DNA of 64,000 nucleotides from Lysinibacillus piscis (GCF_026012395.1 NZ_BRZA01000002.1:1054001-1118000), one strand, 5' to 3'. Positions 9,622 to 19,001 are shown, numbered from the stretch's first letter. Program-made: numbers and translations. The notes: a model not told the origin generated them from the letters alone.

Positions 9622-11375
9622 TCTTTCTTCACCCCAATCATTTGATGTAAGCCTGTACCTGGTGCAACCATTGGGTATACACATTCCGCCTGTTTAACAC
9701 GGCAATCAATTAGTGCTGGCTCATCTGATAGTAATGCTTCACGGAAAATGCTTTCTGCTTCGTCGATTGTGTCAATGCGATAGCCCTTAATATCATAAGC
9801 ATCTGCTAGTTTCACAAAATTTGGTTGAACAGGCATTAACGATGATGAATAACGCTCTTTATAGAAGGTTTCTTGCCATTGGCGTACCATTCCTAAGCAG
9901 CTATTATTTAAAATCACAATTTTTACTGGTAAGTTGAATTCTTGTAAAATGGATAGCTCTTGTGCCGTCATTTGGAACCCTGCATCCCCTACAATCGCTA
10001 CAACTTTTTTGTCTGGCTTCGCAAATTGAGCCCCAATTGCCGCTGGGAAGCCGAAGCCCATCGTACCAAGTCCACCAGACGTTACCCAACCATGCGGGTT
10101 ATTTAAACGATAATATTGTGCTGCCCACATTTGATGCTGTCCTACATCTGTTGTAACAATGGCATCACCCTCTGTAATTTGGTGCACTAGCTGCAATGCT
10201 TCCTGTGGTAAAATTTCTTGATCCTCAGGTTCTTTGCAGTACCATAATGGATACTCTGCTGCGTGGTCTTGCAAGAATGTTAGCCATTCCGCTGTTTCTG
10301 GTGCCTCAAACTCTTTTCTTAATAATGCTTTTAATGCCTCTTTCGCATCTGCCACAATCGGAATATCTGTCGGTACATTCTTCCCAATTTCCGCCGGGTC
10401 AATATCAATATGAATAATAGTTGCATTTGGTGCAAAGGTCTTCAAATCACCTGTTAAGCGATCATCAAAGCGTGCACCAATATTGAGCAATAAATCGGAT
10501 TCGATAATGGCGGTATTAGCGGTTACAGTGCCATGCATTCCTGCCATACCAAGGAATAGTTCATGTTCCCCATGAATCGAGCCAAGACCAAGCAATGTAT
10601 TGATAACAGGAATACGATATTTTTCAGCAAATGTTGTTAATTCCTCACGTGCATCGGCAAATAATACACCTGCTCCAGCTAAAATTAATGGTTTTTTTGC
10701 CTCTGAAATGGCCTGTATTGCTTTTTGGATTTGTAAATAATTCGGCTGATACGTTGGTTGATAGCCTGGTAAATTAATTTCTTCTGGTGCCTTTGGTGGA
10801 TTCGCTACGTCAAACAACATTTGTGAGACGTTTTTCGGGAAATCGACCAATACAGGCCCTTTTCTACCTGTGTTAGCAATATGAAATGCTTCCTTCACAA
10901 TTCTTGGAATATCATCGACATGCTGTACCTGATAATTATGTTTTGTAATTGGCGTTGTAATGCCCATAATATCCGCTTCTTGGAAAGCGTCCGTGCCAAT
11001 AACAGCCGTAGATACTTGCCCTGTAAAGACCACCAATGGAATCGAATCAATCATAGCATCCGCAATACCAGTGACTAAGTTCGTTGCCCCTGGACCACTT
11101 GTTGCAATAACAACACCTGGTTTATTCGATACGCGTGCATAGCCTTCCGCTGCATGGATGGCCCCTTGCTCATGACGAGTTAAAATATGGCGAATTGGAT
11201 TTTTATAAATGGCATCGTAAATTTGTAAGACCGCACCACCTGGATAACCAAAGACAATTTCCACACCTTGGTCATGTAGTGCTTGTATTAATACGTCGGC
11301 ACCATCTGTTATCTGATAGATTGGGCTTGTTGTTTCTTGCTCTTCTTTTTCGTTGATTGATGTATTTGTACTCAT
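9618..11375 (-). CDS. ilvB: Acetolactate synthase, large (catalytic) subunit
   Basis: 585 residues; AGGGAGG lies 9 bases before the ATG. This TPP- and FAD-dependent enzyme makes acetolactate or acetohydroxybutyrate from pyruvate, the first common step of branched-chain synthesis. Motifs in order: [17 protein letters not shown], the catalytic Glu region [30 protein letters not shown], and the C-terminal TPP motif [13 protein letters not shown]...NN. It is the first gene behind the T-box leader at 11420-11815, so its expression should depend on uncharged tRNA. Confidence 0.97.
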   Translation of the reverse strand: MSTNTSINEKEEQETTSPIYQITDGADVLIQALHDQGVEIVFGYPGGAVLQIYDAIYKNPIRHILTRHEQGAIHAAEGYARVSNKPGVVIATSGPGATNLVTGIADAMIDSIPLVVFTGQVSTAVIGTDAFQEADIMGITTPITKHNYQVQHVDDIPRIVKEAFHIANTGRKGPVLVDFPKNVSQMLFDVANPPKAPEEINLPGYQPTYQPNYLQIQKAIQAISEAKKPLILAGAGVLFADAREELTTFAEKYRIPVINTLLGLGSIHGEHELFLGMAGMHGTVTANTAIIESDLLLNIGARFDDRLTGDLKTFAPNATIIHIDIDPAEIGKNVPTDIPIVADAKEALKALLRKEFEAPETAEWLTFLQDHAAEYPLWYCKEPEDQEILPQEALQLVHQITEGDAIVTTDVGQHQMWAAQYYRLNNPHGWVTSGGLGTMGFGFPAAIGAQFAKPDKKVVAIVGDAGFQMTAQELSILQEFNLPVKIVILNNSCLGMVRQWQETFYKERYSSSLMPVQPNFVKLADAYDIKGYRIDTIDEAESIFREALLSDEPALIDCRVKQAECVYPMVAPGTGLHQMIGVKKD

Positions 11376-11419
11376 TCAACTATTCCTCCCTTTCACTCTA
11401 TGTGCTCACAGTTGTGACC

Positions 11420-11815
11420 TAATTTTATGAAAAAATAAAAAGCCTTTTTCTCCGCACGCAAAAGACTACCTTGCGTAGGGATGAAAAAGACTTTCCATGG
11501 TACCACCCTTTTTTATAGCCTTTTTTTCTGTACTTGTTACTGACACTACATTGCCAGTACAGAAAATGGCTACCTCGTGAATAAATAGAAGCATTTATGC
11601 ACCATGCGAAATAACGCGCATTCAATACAGTGTCATAAATTATTTATTCATTAATAACGAGCACTTTCGATTATGCCCGAAGCTATCTAATGGTGTAAAC
11701 ACGTTTAATAGCTCACTCCAAGGGGATGTCGGATCTAGTTGTATCATCGGCTTCCAGCATGACCGACTCTCTGGTAGATACAAGGCTCTAGAACCTTTAA
11801 CCTCATCAACGTTTT
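11420..11815 (-). promoter_or_regulatory. T-box leader (Ile-type) upstream of ilvB
   Basis: The minus strand shows a complete T-box. Stem I has the GATGAGG and GGAGTGAGC K-turn elements and the AGAGAGTCGG/GCCGA apical part. The specifier loop reads GAC-ATC-C, with ATC (Ile) at 11725-11727. The T-box core AAGGGTGGTACC is at about 11499-11511, with overlapping antiterminator and terminator. The terminator pairs AAAG-CTTTTTC and ACGCAA with their complements and ends in TTTATTTTTT near 11430. Uncharged tRNA should pair with specifier and T-box to allow read-through into ilvBNC-leuBCD. The specifier assignment rests on my hand folding. It begins only 6 bases after the ilvD stop codon. Confidence 0.88.
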
Positions 11816-11820
11816 AAATA

Positions 11821-13491
11821 TTAAATTTTCATAATGCCGCCCATTGACGCATTTGTTACAAGTTTAGAATATCTCGCCAGCCAACCACGTTTAATTTTTG
11901 GTTCAAATACTGGGAGCTTTGCACGACGCTCTGCTAATACTTCATCAGACACTTCTAAATTGATTGTTCGATTTGGTAAATCAATTGTGATGATATCACC
12001 ATTTTCGACTAAGGCAATTGGACCACCCTCTGCCGCTTCAGGTGACATATGACCGATAGAAATCCCACGGGAAGCCCCTGAAAAACGTCCATCTGTAATT
12101 AAAGCTACTTTTGTACCTAACCCACGCCCTTGAATAGCTGATGTTGGTGCAAGCATTTCAGGCATCCCTGGACCACCTTTTGGTCCTTCATAACGAATGA
12201 CGACGACATGCCCTTCTTTTACTGTACCATTATCGATATTTTCCTGTGCCGCCTCCTGTGAATCAAACACAATGGCTTCCCCAGTAAAGACCTTAATAGA
12301 AGGATCTACAGCACCAACTTTAATCACAGAACCTTCTGGTGCAATATTACCGAAGAGCACGGATAAACCACCAACAGGACTATATGGATTGTCTTTTGTA
12401 CGAATGACTTGCTCATTTGTAATCGTATAATCTTTGACGAGCTCACCCATCGTCACACCTGCAACGGTTGGACGGTCTGGGTGAATCGCTCCTGGGATTT
12501 TTGTCAATTCATTAATAATAGCCTGTACACCACCTGCTTTTGCAATATCATCCATTGAGATATCGCTTGCAGGCATAATTTTCGCCAAATATGGTACACG
12601 CTCAGCTACCTTATTAATGTCCTCAATGTTGTAATCAATTTCTGCTTCATTAGCAATCGCTAATGTGTGGAGCACTGTATTCGTTGAGCCACCCATTGCC
12701 ATATCGAGTGCAAATGCATCATCAATCGCTTCTTTTGTAATAATGTCACGAGGTTTAATATCCTCTTTAATCATACGCACTAATTGCTTTGCTGCTTCTT
12801 TAATCAGCTTGTGACGTTCGTCTGACGTTGCCAAAATTGTTCCATTGCCAGGAAGCGCTACACCAAGCATTTCCATTAAGCAGTTCATCGAGTTTGCTGT
12901 AAACATCCCTGAGCATGAACCACATGTTGGACATGCATTATTTTCGATATCCAATAGCTCCTCAGCTGACATTTTGCCAGATTTATGAGCGCCTACTCCT
13001 TCAAATACAGAAGTTAGCGAAAGCTGTTTACCTGTTGCAGATGTACCAGCCTCCATTGGACCTCCAGATACAAAAATGGATGGTACATTTGTGCGAACTG
13101 CCGCCATCAACATGCCTGGTGTAATTTTGTCACAGTTTGGAATATAAAATACACCGTCAAACCAGTGGGCATTGATGACCGTTTCTGCAGAATCTGCAAT
13201 CAACTCACGACTTGGCAATGAATAACGCATGCCGATATGTCCCATTGCAATGCCATCATCCACGCCGATTGTATTGAATTCAAATGGAATGCCACCTGCT
13301 TCAATAATTGCTTCTTTGACGACATCCGCAAATGTTCGCAAATGAACGTGACCTGGTATTATATCAATATATGAATTACAAACCCCAATAAAAGGTTTGC
13401 CTAAATCCTTTGCTTTCACTTTGCCTGTCGCATATAAAAGACTGCGATGTGGTGCTCGATCTACACCCAATTTAATCATGTCACTTCTCAT
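11821..13491 (-). CDS. ilvD: Dihydroxy-acid dehydratase
   Basis: 556 residues, full length. It dehydrates the dihydroxy acids to 2-oxoisovalerate and 2-oxo-3-methylvalerate. Iron-sulfur ligands are visible in [11 protein letters not shown] and [12 protein letters not shown], and the C-terminal [18 protein letters not shown] motif is intact. GAGGGG precedes the ATG by 9 bases. Transcription should start at a near-consensus promoter about 130 bases upstream. No terminator separates it from the T-box leader, so ilvD transcripts probably enter the leader and the downstream ilv-leu genes are attenuated. Confidence 0.97.
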   Translation of the reverse strand: MRSDMIKLGVDRAPHRSLLYATGKVKAKDLGKPFIGVCNSYIDIIPGHVHLRTFADVVKEAIIEAGGIPFEFNTIGVDDGIAMGHIGMRYSLPSRELIADSAETVINAHWFDGVFYIPNCDKITPGMLMAAVRTNVPSIFVSGGPMEAGTSATGKQLSLTSVFEGVGAHKSGKMSAEELLDIENNACPTCGSCSGMFTANSMNCLMEMLGVALPGNGTILATSDERHKLIKEAAKQLVRMIKEDIKPRDIITKEAIDDAFALDMAMGGSTNTVLHTLAIANEAEIDYNIEDINKVAERVPYLAKIMPASDISMDDIAKAGGVQAIINELTKIPGAIHPDRPTVAGVTMGELVKDYTITNEQVIRTKDNPYSPVGGLSVLFGNIAPEGSVIKVGAVDPSIKVFTGEAIVFDSQEAAQENIDNGTVKEGHVVVIRYEGPKGGPGMPEMLAPTSAIQGRGLGTKVALITDGRFSGASRGISIGHMSPEAAEGGPIALVENGDIITIDLPNRTINLEVSDEVLAERRAKLPVFEPKIKRGWLARYSKLVTNASMGGIMKI

Positions 13492-13531
13492 TGCAAACGC
13501 CCCTCATTGTACTACTCTATTCTTATTGTAA

Positions 13532-13545
13532 ACAGAAAATTCTGT
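13532..13545. promoter_or_regulatory. Candidate CodY-like operator in the ilvD 5' region
   Basis: ACAGAAAATTCTGT has 6-base inverted arms around AA. Within it AATTTTCTG (minus strand) equals the first nine bases of the CodY consensus, but the rest matches poorly (about 10 of 15). It lies downstream of the promoter and upstream of the start codon. Weak evidence alone; ilv genes are classic CodY targets. Confidence 0.35.
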
Positions 13546-13618
13546 CTATTATCTACATCTGTTACAATGCCTTGCTTTCAAGTATTGTGCATGGCAACTA
13601 ACGTATTAAATTGTTGTT

Positions 13619-13647
13619 ATCATAGTATGAAAACGAGAGCACGTCAA
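13619..13647 (-). promoter_or_regulatory. Sigma-A promoter of ilvD
   Basis: On the minus strand TTGACG (13642-13647), a 17-base spacer and TATGAT (13619-13624). This leaves a leader of roughly 120 bases before ilvD. Just upstream lies the inverted repeat AATTGTT-TG-AACAATT (13660-13675). Confidence 0.75.
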
Positions 13648-13659
13648 CACTATTTTTAG

Positions 13660-13771
13660 AATTGTTTGAACAATTTAAAAAATTAGTCAAATTTGAAATC
13701 GTTTACATGCTAGATATAGCGCTCTTTTTTCTCGTTTGTGCTTTTTTTATGACATTTCGTTCAAATTTGAA
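13660..13771. repeat. Palindromes upstream of the ilvD promoter
   Basis: This 112-base stretch between ilvD and the oxidoreductase gene holds AATTGTTTGAACAATT (13660-13675) and two copies of the palindrome TCAAATTTGA (13687-13696 and 13761-13770). No coding frame is seen. They may be operator sites or chance AT-rich palindromes. Confidence 0.35.
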
Positions 13772-13777
13772 ATTTTT

Positions 13778-15103
13778 TTAATTTTGCAAGAATAGCTTTC
13801 GCAAATACCCTGTAAAAAAGAGTTGCTGTGGATCATATACTTGACGAATAGCATGGAATTTTTGCAAATTCGGATACAGTGTATCCACATCCTCTGCCGT
13901 TAACTGATGTTGTTTGCCCCAATGTGGTCGACCATGATATTTTTTCATCAAGGTATAAATCCATTGAAAATAAGGACCTTCTTCCATCCCTTTATACATA
14001 TGAAAAGCAATAAAGGCCGATTCTTGCCCTTGTGTTGGACTCAAATAGCCTGCTTCACCAGCCGTTGTCCGACATTCTAATGGAAAATGCACATGGAATA
14101 AATCCTTTTGTAAAGTCGCATGAATTTCTTCCATACAGGCTTCAAATTGCGTTAATGGTATGGCATATTCACTTTCTTGAAATTTTACACTGCGTGGTGA
14201 GGGGAAAATTTCATAGCTAATACCGATTTTTTCTCCTTCAACAACACTTGCTGCGGCTAGCTTGCTCATTGCTCCACTCATCGAAGGCTTCCATTTACAA
14301 AGCTCTGACATCACAAAAAAAGCACCATTTTCTACTACTTGCAGCTTTAACAATTCTATCCGTTTGCTCCATTCACCTTGATAAACAGGCGCTATGGCAT
14401 TCATGCGCTTTACTTGAATCGTTTCACTGCCAGGGAAATAAAACCATTCCACATGACGATGCTGACGAATATCTGTTGCAAAATGTGCTAATCCATTCGT
14501 TAATGTATCCTTTGAACCAATATAATGCAGACTATAAAGTGGTATCACCTTTATCGTAAGCTTCACAAGTACACCGAGCATACCAAGAGAAACATGTAGT
14601 GCCTCAGACAAGTCATCCGCTCCTCTTACATGCTCCTGATATGTACCTGTGCCATCTACAAAGCCCCATTTCGTCACAGCAGAGGATAAAGAACCAAGTG
14701 TAATTCCTGTTCCATGTGTACCCGTTGATACAGCTCCTGCCAGTGATTGCTCTTGAATATCGCCCATATTGATAAGTCCAAAGCCGTATTGCGCAAGTAA
14801 TGGTCCAATTTCATATAAATATGTACCCGCCCACAATGTCGCTTCCTGTTGCTCTTCATTGACGGCAATTAAGCCACGCATATTATGCAAAGATAATGCA
14901 ATATGCTCTGGCATGGCGACAGCACTAAAAGAATGAGCAGCCCCTGTTACACGAATAGTTTTCCCTACTGTTTGTGCTCGGCTCACAATATCTACTACTT
15001 CTTCAACCGAGGTTGGTGCATACATTTCTCCAGGATACGCCACCACATTGCCAGCCCAATTCGTCCATTTCTCTCCATTTTTCCATTTGTCTATAGAAAA
15101 CAT
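13778..15103 (-). CDS. FAD-dependent lactone oxidase-like oxidoreductase (ALO family)
   Basis: 441 residues. An N-terminal FAD-binding domain (about 15-180) contains IRVTGAAHSFSAVAM and SLAGAVSTGTHGTG, typical of the vanillyl-alcohol-oxidase fold. The C-terminal domain ends RPHWGKQH...PNLQKFHAIRQVYDPQQLFF, the signature of the D-arabinono-1,4-lactone / L-gulonolactone oxidase family. Substrate unknown; family members oxidise sugar-derived lactones or alditols. It overlaps the upstream PLP-enzyme gene by 13 bases and has a GGGGGG site 7 bases before its ATG, so the two are coupled. No signal peptide. Confidence 0.8.
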   Translation of the reverse strand: MFSIDKWKNGEKWTNWAGNVVAYPGEMYAPTSVEEVVDIVSRAQTVGKTIRVTGAAHSFSAVAMPEHIALSLHNMRGLIAVNEEQQEATLWAGTYLYEIGPLLAQYGFGLINMGDIQEQSLAGAVSTGTHGTGITLGSLSSAVTKWGFVDGTGTYQEHVRGADDLSEALHVSLGMLGVLVKLTIKVIPLYSLHYIGSKDTLTNGLAHFATDIRQHRHVEWFYFPGSETIQVKRMNAIAPVYQGEWSKRIELLKLQVVENGAFFVMSELCKWKPSMSGAMSKLAAASVVEGEKIGISYEIFPSPRSVKFQESEYAIPLTQFEACMEEIHATLQKDLFHVHFPLECRTTAGEAGYLSPTQGQESAFIAFHMYKGMEEGPYFQWIYTLMKKYHGRPHWGKQHQLTAEDVDTLYPNLQKFHAIRQVYDPQQLFFTGYLRKLFLQN

Positions 15104-16266
15104 TGATGATCCCCCCTATATGTTGTCAAACATCCTGCATAATGATTGCCTCTGATAGCATGCAAAACTTGAAAGCGTTCACAAAGTTCACCAGCTTTTG
15201 CATGACGAAAATACAATGTATCTCCTACTTGCACCTGTTTCCCCTTTACTTTCACAGGTGTCTGTACTTCGCCAGCTCCTTCTAAACTAAGATATGAAAA
15301 ATAATGTGGCTCATAGAATACAGGTAGTCGATCGGCTGCTATAGCACCGGAAGCTATATAGCCACCACCATGACAAACAACAATGGTAGGCTCTGGCTGT
15401 CGTGTGACACGTAAAGCGAAGCCAGCTGCCTTTTCAAGCTGTAGATGGGTAAATTGGTCAAATAGTGCGGGTGCGTAAAAAGCCGAGCCAACCGTAATTT
15501 CCGTCACTTCCTTTTGCTTTGCTGTATAGCTCATACTGCCGGAGCCACCGCCATTGACAAAGCGAAGATGTGGAAAAAAAGCTTTGACGTGTGCTACAGC
15601 TAATCTACGGAACTGTGTCACCTGTTTTTTTGCCTGCTTCTGCATCATACCAATGAATTTTCCCTTTACAGCGCTTGCTGGTTGATTGCCGACACCCGCT
15701 ATTTGCGCTTCATAGCCCATTACACCTACAACTTCGATACATGCTTGATTTTTTAAATAGTATAAAAAAGGTGTTAAAGACGCTAAGGACTGTAAGGAAG
15801 ACCGTTTTGTGCCAAAGTAAAGGAATTTAAAATCATTGGATACATTGATATCGATACAGACGGCTACACACACATCTAACTCTGTGCCAAGCCGTGCTAA
15901 AAATTGGACATGTTCGATACGGTCAACCATGAATGTAACGGTCTTACCTTCTTTCACAAATTGCAGTAATTGTCGTACAGCTATTTCTTCCATTACAGGA
16001 TAGCCTATTAACACATCATCAAAGCCTTGCTGTAATAAAAAGGCGGTTTCTGCTGCTGTAAATGTCATGAAGCCTTGACTATTAGGTAGCTGTTGCTGTA
16101 AATAGCGCAACACCTCGACAGAACGAATCGACTTGGTGGCAATACGAATTTTTTTCATGCCACATGCTTGTTGAACAGTACGAATATTTTGGTCGAGCGC
16201 ATCAAAATCTAGCCAAGCAAACGGTCGCTCTAGTGAATAAAATGCTTGTTCAAATCTTGCCGTCAT
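15091..16266 (-). CDS. PLP-dependent amino-acid deaminase/aldolase-like protein (alanine-racemase fold)
   Basis: 391 residues from the ATG at 16266, 9 bases after AAGGAGG; an ATG 12 codons upstream has no ribosome site. The N-terminal alanine-racemase-like barrel has LDFDALDQNIRTV and the PLP lysine in KIRIATKSIRSVEVL. GGGSGSMSYT provides the phosphate-binding glycines. The C-terminal beta domain ends with HAKAGELCERFQVL, as in the D-serine dehydratase/D-threonine aldolase (DSD1-like) group. It may act on a D-hydroxyamino acid. It is paired with the lactone oxidase-like gene, which suggests a shared but unidentified substrate pathway. Confidence 0.7.
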   Translation of the reverse strand: MTARFEQAFYSLERPFAWLDFDALDQNIRTVQQACGMKKIRIATKSIRSVEVLRYLQQQLPNSQGFMTFTAAETAFLLQQGFDDVLIGYPVMEEIAVRQLLQFVKEGKTVTFMVDRIEHVQFLARLGTELDVCVAVCIDINVSNDFKFLYFGTKRSSLQSLASLTPFLYYLKNQACIEVVGVMGYEAQIAGVGNQPASAVKGKFIGMMQKQAKKQVTQFRRLAVAHVKAFFPHLRFVNGGGSGSMSYTAKQKEVTEITVGSAFYAPALFDQFTHLQLEKAAGFALRVTRQPEPTIVVCHGGGYIASGAIAADRLPVFYEPHYFSYLSLEGAGEVQTPVKVKGKQVQVGDTLYFRHAKAGELCERFQVLHAIRGNHYAGCLTTYRGDHQCFL

Positions 16267-16336
16267 AACAGCATCCCTCCTTGTTGTTAAAATATTTGAC
16301 ATCCACTAAGAAAATTCCTTTTTCTGTTCTACACAA

Positions 16337-16376
16337 ATAAAAAGCAACTGTGTACACTCATCTACACAGTTGCTTT
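16337..16376 (-). terminator. Terminator of the 35-codon ORF unit
   Basis: Perfect 14-base arms, AAAGCAACTGTGTA (16341-16354) and its complement (16363-16376). On the minus strand the stem is followed by TTTATTT. It lies about 50 bases after the stop of the small ORF at 16425. Confidence 0.85.
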
Positions 16377-16424
16377 AAAAATAAAGTAGCATCTTACTCA
16401 CCTTTCTAATTCATTTTTAGAAGA

Positions 16425-16532
16425 TTATGAGGATAATAAAAATTCTGCTGCAAAGTTTAACATCACCACTAAATGTAGGCCTGCAATGAGTAATCCTTGT
16501 CTGTTCAAACGTTTCATCAACATCATATCCAT
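16425..16532 (-). CDS. Small putative membrane protein, 35 residues
   Basis: A 35-codon frame starting MDMMLMKRLNRQGLLIAGL and ending FAAEFLLSS. GGGAGG lies 9 bases before the ATG. The middle (about residues 13-33) is hydrophobic enough for one membrane helix behind a short Lys/Arg-containing N-terminus. A strong terminator closes the unit. Ribosome site, frame and terminator together support a real gene, although I do not recognise the family. It is divergent from pncA. Confidence 0.6.
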   Translation of the reverse strand: MDMMLMKRLNRQGLLIAGLHLVVMLNFAAEFLLSS

Positions 16533-16617
16533 ACAAATCAACCTCCCTTTTTTCACAGTATACACCCACCCTCTTCAATAATCAAATTATTCTGACTATT
16601 AAAATTGTATCATATTT

Positions 16618-16646
16618 CTGACAAACATCTGCAAATATGGCATGAT
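16618..16646 (+). promoter_or_regulatory. Candidate promoter of pncA
   Basis: CTGACA followed after 17 bases by CATGAT, about 35 bases before the pncA start. Moderate match to sigma-A elements; coordinates are approximate by one or two bases. Confidence 0.35.
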
Positions 16647-16681
16647 AGAACTAGTAAACTACCTAAAGGAGTGTGGAAAAG

Positions 16682-17230
16682 TTGAAAAAAGCATTACTTG
16701 TCATTGATTACACGTATGATTTTGTCGCTACTGATGGAAAACTAACATGTGGTGAGGCTGGTCAAGCATTAGATGGAAAAATTGCTGCATTGATGCAACA
16801 GTTTGTAGCAGACAACGAATTTGTAGTTTGTGCCAATGATTTACATGAAGAACAGGACATTTTCCATCCTGAAACTAAACTGTTCCCACCACATAATATT
16901 CGTGGAACAAAGGGTCGTGAACTATATGGGCTGGTTAGCGAAACATATATACAGCATCAGCAACGCATCCTCTGGCTTGATAAAACGCGTTACAGTGCCT
17001 TTGCAGGAACAAATTTAGCTATTTTATTGAAAGAACGTGGCATTGAAGAAATTCATTTAGTAGGTGTTTGTACAGATATTTGTGTGCTCCACACAGCAGT
17101 CGATGCATATAATTTGGGCATTTCTACAGTTATTTATGCAGATGGTGTCGCAAGTTTTGACGCAGCAGGTCACGAATGGGCTTTACGTCATTTCGAGCAT
17201 ACATTAGGTGCACGCGTTATTTGTCAATAA
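16682..17230 (+). CDS. pncA: Nicotinamidase
   Basis: 182 residues from the TTG at 16682, 10 bases after AAAGGAG; upstream GTG codons sit within that site. The protein begins MKKALLVIDYTYDFVATDGK and closely resembles Bacillus PncA. The catalytic triad of the cysteine hydrolase family is visible as Asp9, Lys101 (LDKTRYSAF) and Cys134 (VCTDICVLHTAVDAYN), with metal ligands in NDLHEEQDIFHPE. It hydrolyses nicotinamide to nicotinate for NAD salvage in the cytosol. Single-gene unit. Confidence 0.9.
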   Translation: MKKALLVIDYTYDFVATDGKLTCGEAGQALDGKIAALMQQFVADNEFVVCANDLHEEQDIFHPETKLFPPHNIRGTKGRELYGLVSETYIQHQQRILWLDKTRYSAFAGTNLAILLKERGIEEIHLVGVCTDICVLHTAVDAYNLGISTVIYADGVASFDAAGHEWALRHFEHTLGARVICQ

Positions 17231-17309
17231 TTAGCTAGGTTTAATCGCCATCAATCAGGGTATAACTAAGTAATCGCTATTATATCTTACATGATAAGGA
17301 GATGAAAAA

Positions 17310-17567
17310 ATGATTAGCTTCATTTGGTATTTAATCATTGGCGGGATTTTAGGCTGGTTGGCTGGTGTCATTTTAGGGAAAGATATTCCTGGCGGTGTTA
17401 TTGGTAATATTATTGCTGGGATTATCGGCTCGTGGATTGGTAGTGCCGTTTTAGGAAATTGGGGCTGGCGAATAAGTGACTTTTATGTATTCCCTGCATT
17501 AATTGGTGCCATCGTGCTTATTTTCATTGTCAGCTTTATTTTAAAAAGTATGCGCAAAGCAACTTAA
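17310..17567 (+). CDS. GlsB/YeaQ/YmgE family stress-response membrane protein
   Basis: 85 residues with a clear AAGGAG site 8 bases upstream. Three hydrophobic helices are separated by Gly-rich turns: MISFIWYLIIGGILGWLAG, then GGVIGNIIAGIIGSWIGSA, then FPALIGAIVLIFIVSFIL. This is the transglycosylase-associated small membrane protein family, common in stress regulons but without an assigned biochemical role. A bidirectional terminator follows 20 bases later. Confidence 0.88.
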   Translation: MISFIWYLIIGGILGWLAGVILGKDIPGGVIGNIIAGIIGSWIGSAVLGNWGWRISDFYVFPALIGAIVLIFIVSFILKSMRKAT

Positions 17568-17587
17568 TGCTATGACGTAATACCATA

Positions 17588-17629
17588 AAAAATGCCAAAA
17601 CGCTGTTCCATCAACGTTTTGGCATTTTT
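17588..17629. terminator. Bidirectional terminator
   Basis: Arms AAAAATGCCAAAACG (17588-17602) and CGTTTTGGCATTTTT (17615-17629) are perfectly complementary, with A/T runs on both sides. It serves the converging gene at 17310 (+) and the transglycosylase gene (-); its last bases touch the latter's stop codon. Confidence 0.9.
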
Positions 17630-18326
17630 ATTTGGTCGTTTTAGCTAACACAATGGCTCGCATTTCATCATGGTATTCATTGTACATCATAAAATGCTCC
17701 AGCACTTTTTCCACATATTCATCACTATGATTGTATTGAAAAACGGCTTGTTCAATTTTGCCATCCGCAGCACCATTTTTCGCCAAATAATGGGCAGCGC
17801 TAAATATCGCATCTTCCATATTATACGGATCAGCCACTCCGTCTCCATTACCATCAATTCCATAGCCACCATATTTTTTAATGGCAGCAGGATTCGTTAA
17901 TTCTTCTTGAGGTATGTTCCCCTTCCCTAGTCCCGAGCATGTAGGATGCTGCCAACCAACAAATGTACAAGGCATAAACTGCATATGTCCTGTTGCCCCA
18001 ACTGGTGATATGAGGGATTTTAATGTAGAAAAGCGTGTCTCAATACGATGGTGAGCAGCAAGCAATGTCCATGGCACGTGATATTTTTCCTCTGCGGCCA
18101 TATAAATGGGTAATAGTGGCTCTGGAATCGCCATATCAAAATGCTGCTGAATTTCAGCTAGTTGTTTTTGCGGTGTTAGCTTCTCAAAAATCGGCACAAC
18201 CTGTAGTTCATTCCATGTAAAAAAGAAGTACATACACATTGTTAACGCAATCGGTAGTAACAACAATATGACACGGAGCTGGGTTGTTGAAGATAGCAAT
18301 GGTTCTTTTTTTAATGATTCTTCCAT
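17628..18326 (-). CDS. Membrane-anchored lytic transglycosylase (SLT-like)
   Basis: 232 residues from the ATG at 18326, six bases after GAGGTG; an upstream GTG is part of that site. One N-terminal membrane helix (about 20-40, LRVILLLLPIALTMCMYFFF) anchors an extracellular domain. That domain has HRIETRFSTLKSLISPVGATGHMQFMPCTF, with the catalytic Glu in the HRIETRF segment, then GGYGIDGNGDGVADPYNMEDAIFSAAHYLA, typical of MltB/SLT_2-like murein transglycosylases. It should cleave peptidoglycan glycan strands. Single-gene unit divergent from mscL. Confidence 0.8.
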   Translation of the reverse strand: MEESLKKEPLLSSTTQLRVILLLLPIALTMCMYFFFTWNELQVVPIFEKLTPQKQLAEIQQHFDMAIPEPLLPIYMAAEEKYHVPWTLLAAHHRIETRFSTLKSLISPVGATGHMQFMPCTFVGWQHPTCSGLGKGNIPQEELTNPAAIKKYGGYGIDGNGDGVADPYNMEDAIFSAAHYLAKNGAADGKIEQAVFQYNHSDEYVEKVLEHFMMYNEYHDEMRAIVLAKTTK

Positions 18327-18497
18327 ATGTCCCACCTCTTACTGTACATTTTCTTTCTATAGTTGAAATCATAGTAAATAATATAGTAAAATGCAATGTG
18401 GACTATCGATTAACTATACCTCGGTGCAATATGAGTCAACTGTTAGGGGAAGTTCACTGCCTCTAACAGCTGAATCGAGAGAAAAATGGAGTGATTT

Positions 18498-18890
18498 ATG
18501 ATGTGGAAAGATTTTAAGGAATTTGCGATGAAAGGCAATATTATTGATTTAGCTGTAGCCGTAGTTATTGGCGGAGCTTTCGGTAAAATTGTTTCTTCTC
18601 TAGTAGAAAATATTATTATGCCACTTGTTGGAATTTTAACGGGTGGGATTGATTTAACAACAAGCTTCATCTATAAATATGGCGATGCTAAAATCTCACT
18701 CGGTATATTTTTACAATCCATCATTGACTTTTTAATTATTGCTTTTGCGATTTTTATGGCGTTACGCATTATGACAAAGCTCACACGTAAAAAAGAAGAA
18801 GCAATTGTGGAAGAGCCTGCACCAGAAATCGATGCAAAAGAGGAGTTATTAAAAGAGATCCGTGATTTATTAAAGAAAGAACATGCTTAA
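18498..18890 (+). CDS. mscL: Large-conductance mechanosensitive channel
   Basis: 130 residues, standard MscL length. Starts [20 protein letters not shown], continues with the pore helix [23 protein letters not shown], an extracellular loop and TM2 ([18 protein letters not shown]), and ends in the charged cytoplasmic helix [14 protein letters not shown]. It forms a homopentameric tension-gated channel that releases solutes on hypo-osmotic shock. GGAGTG precedes two adjacent ATG codons (18498 and 18501); either may be used. A terminator follows. Confidence 0.96.
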   Translation: MMWKDFKEFAMKGNIIDLAVAVVIGGAFGKIVSSLVENIIMPLVGILTGGIDLTTSFIYKYGDAKISLGIFLQSIIDFLIIAFAIFMALRIMTKLTRKKEEAIVEEPAPEIDAKEELLKEIRDLLKKEHA

Positions 18891-18897
18891 TGGAGAA

Positions 18898-18931
18898 AAA
18901 AGCTGCAAGTCCTTATACTTGTAGTTTTTTT
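18898..18931 (+). terminator. Terminator of mscL
   Basis: CTGCAAGT and ACTTGTAG (one G-T pair) form a stem around CCTTAT, followed by seven T residues. Confidence 0.85.
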
Positions 18932-18983
18932 CTTTTTTATTTTCCTTAGTATTCTTAGTGGATTAACAACCAATAATCTAGTT

Positions 18984-18998
18984 AATTTTCAGAAAACA
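18984..18998. promoter_or_regulatory. CodY box upstream of metI
   Basis: AATTTTCAGAAAACA matches 13 of 15 positions of AATTTTCWGAAAATT. It lies immediately upstream of the putative metI -35 element, a usual repressor position. Confidence 0.65.
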
Positions 18999-19001
18999 CC
19001 C

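Noticed and set aside
9622-9684. N-terminal extension of the acetolactate synthase small subunit
   Set aside because: Those 21 codons are the ilvB 3' end read in another frame; the TTG at 9621 has the ribosome site and the family start.
11421-11435. CodY-like AATTTTATGAAAAAA before ilvB
   Set aside because: It overlaps the T-run of the T-box terminator, so the 12-of-15 match is likely by composition.
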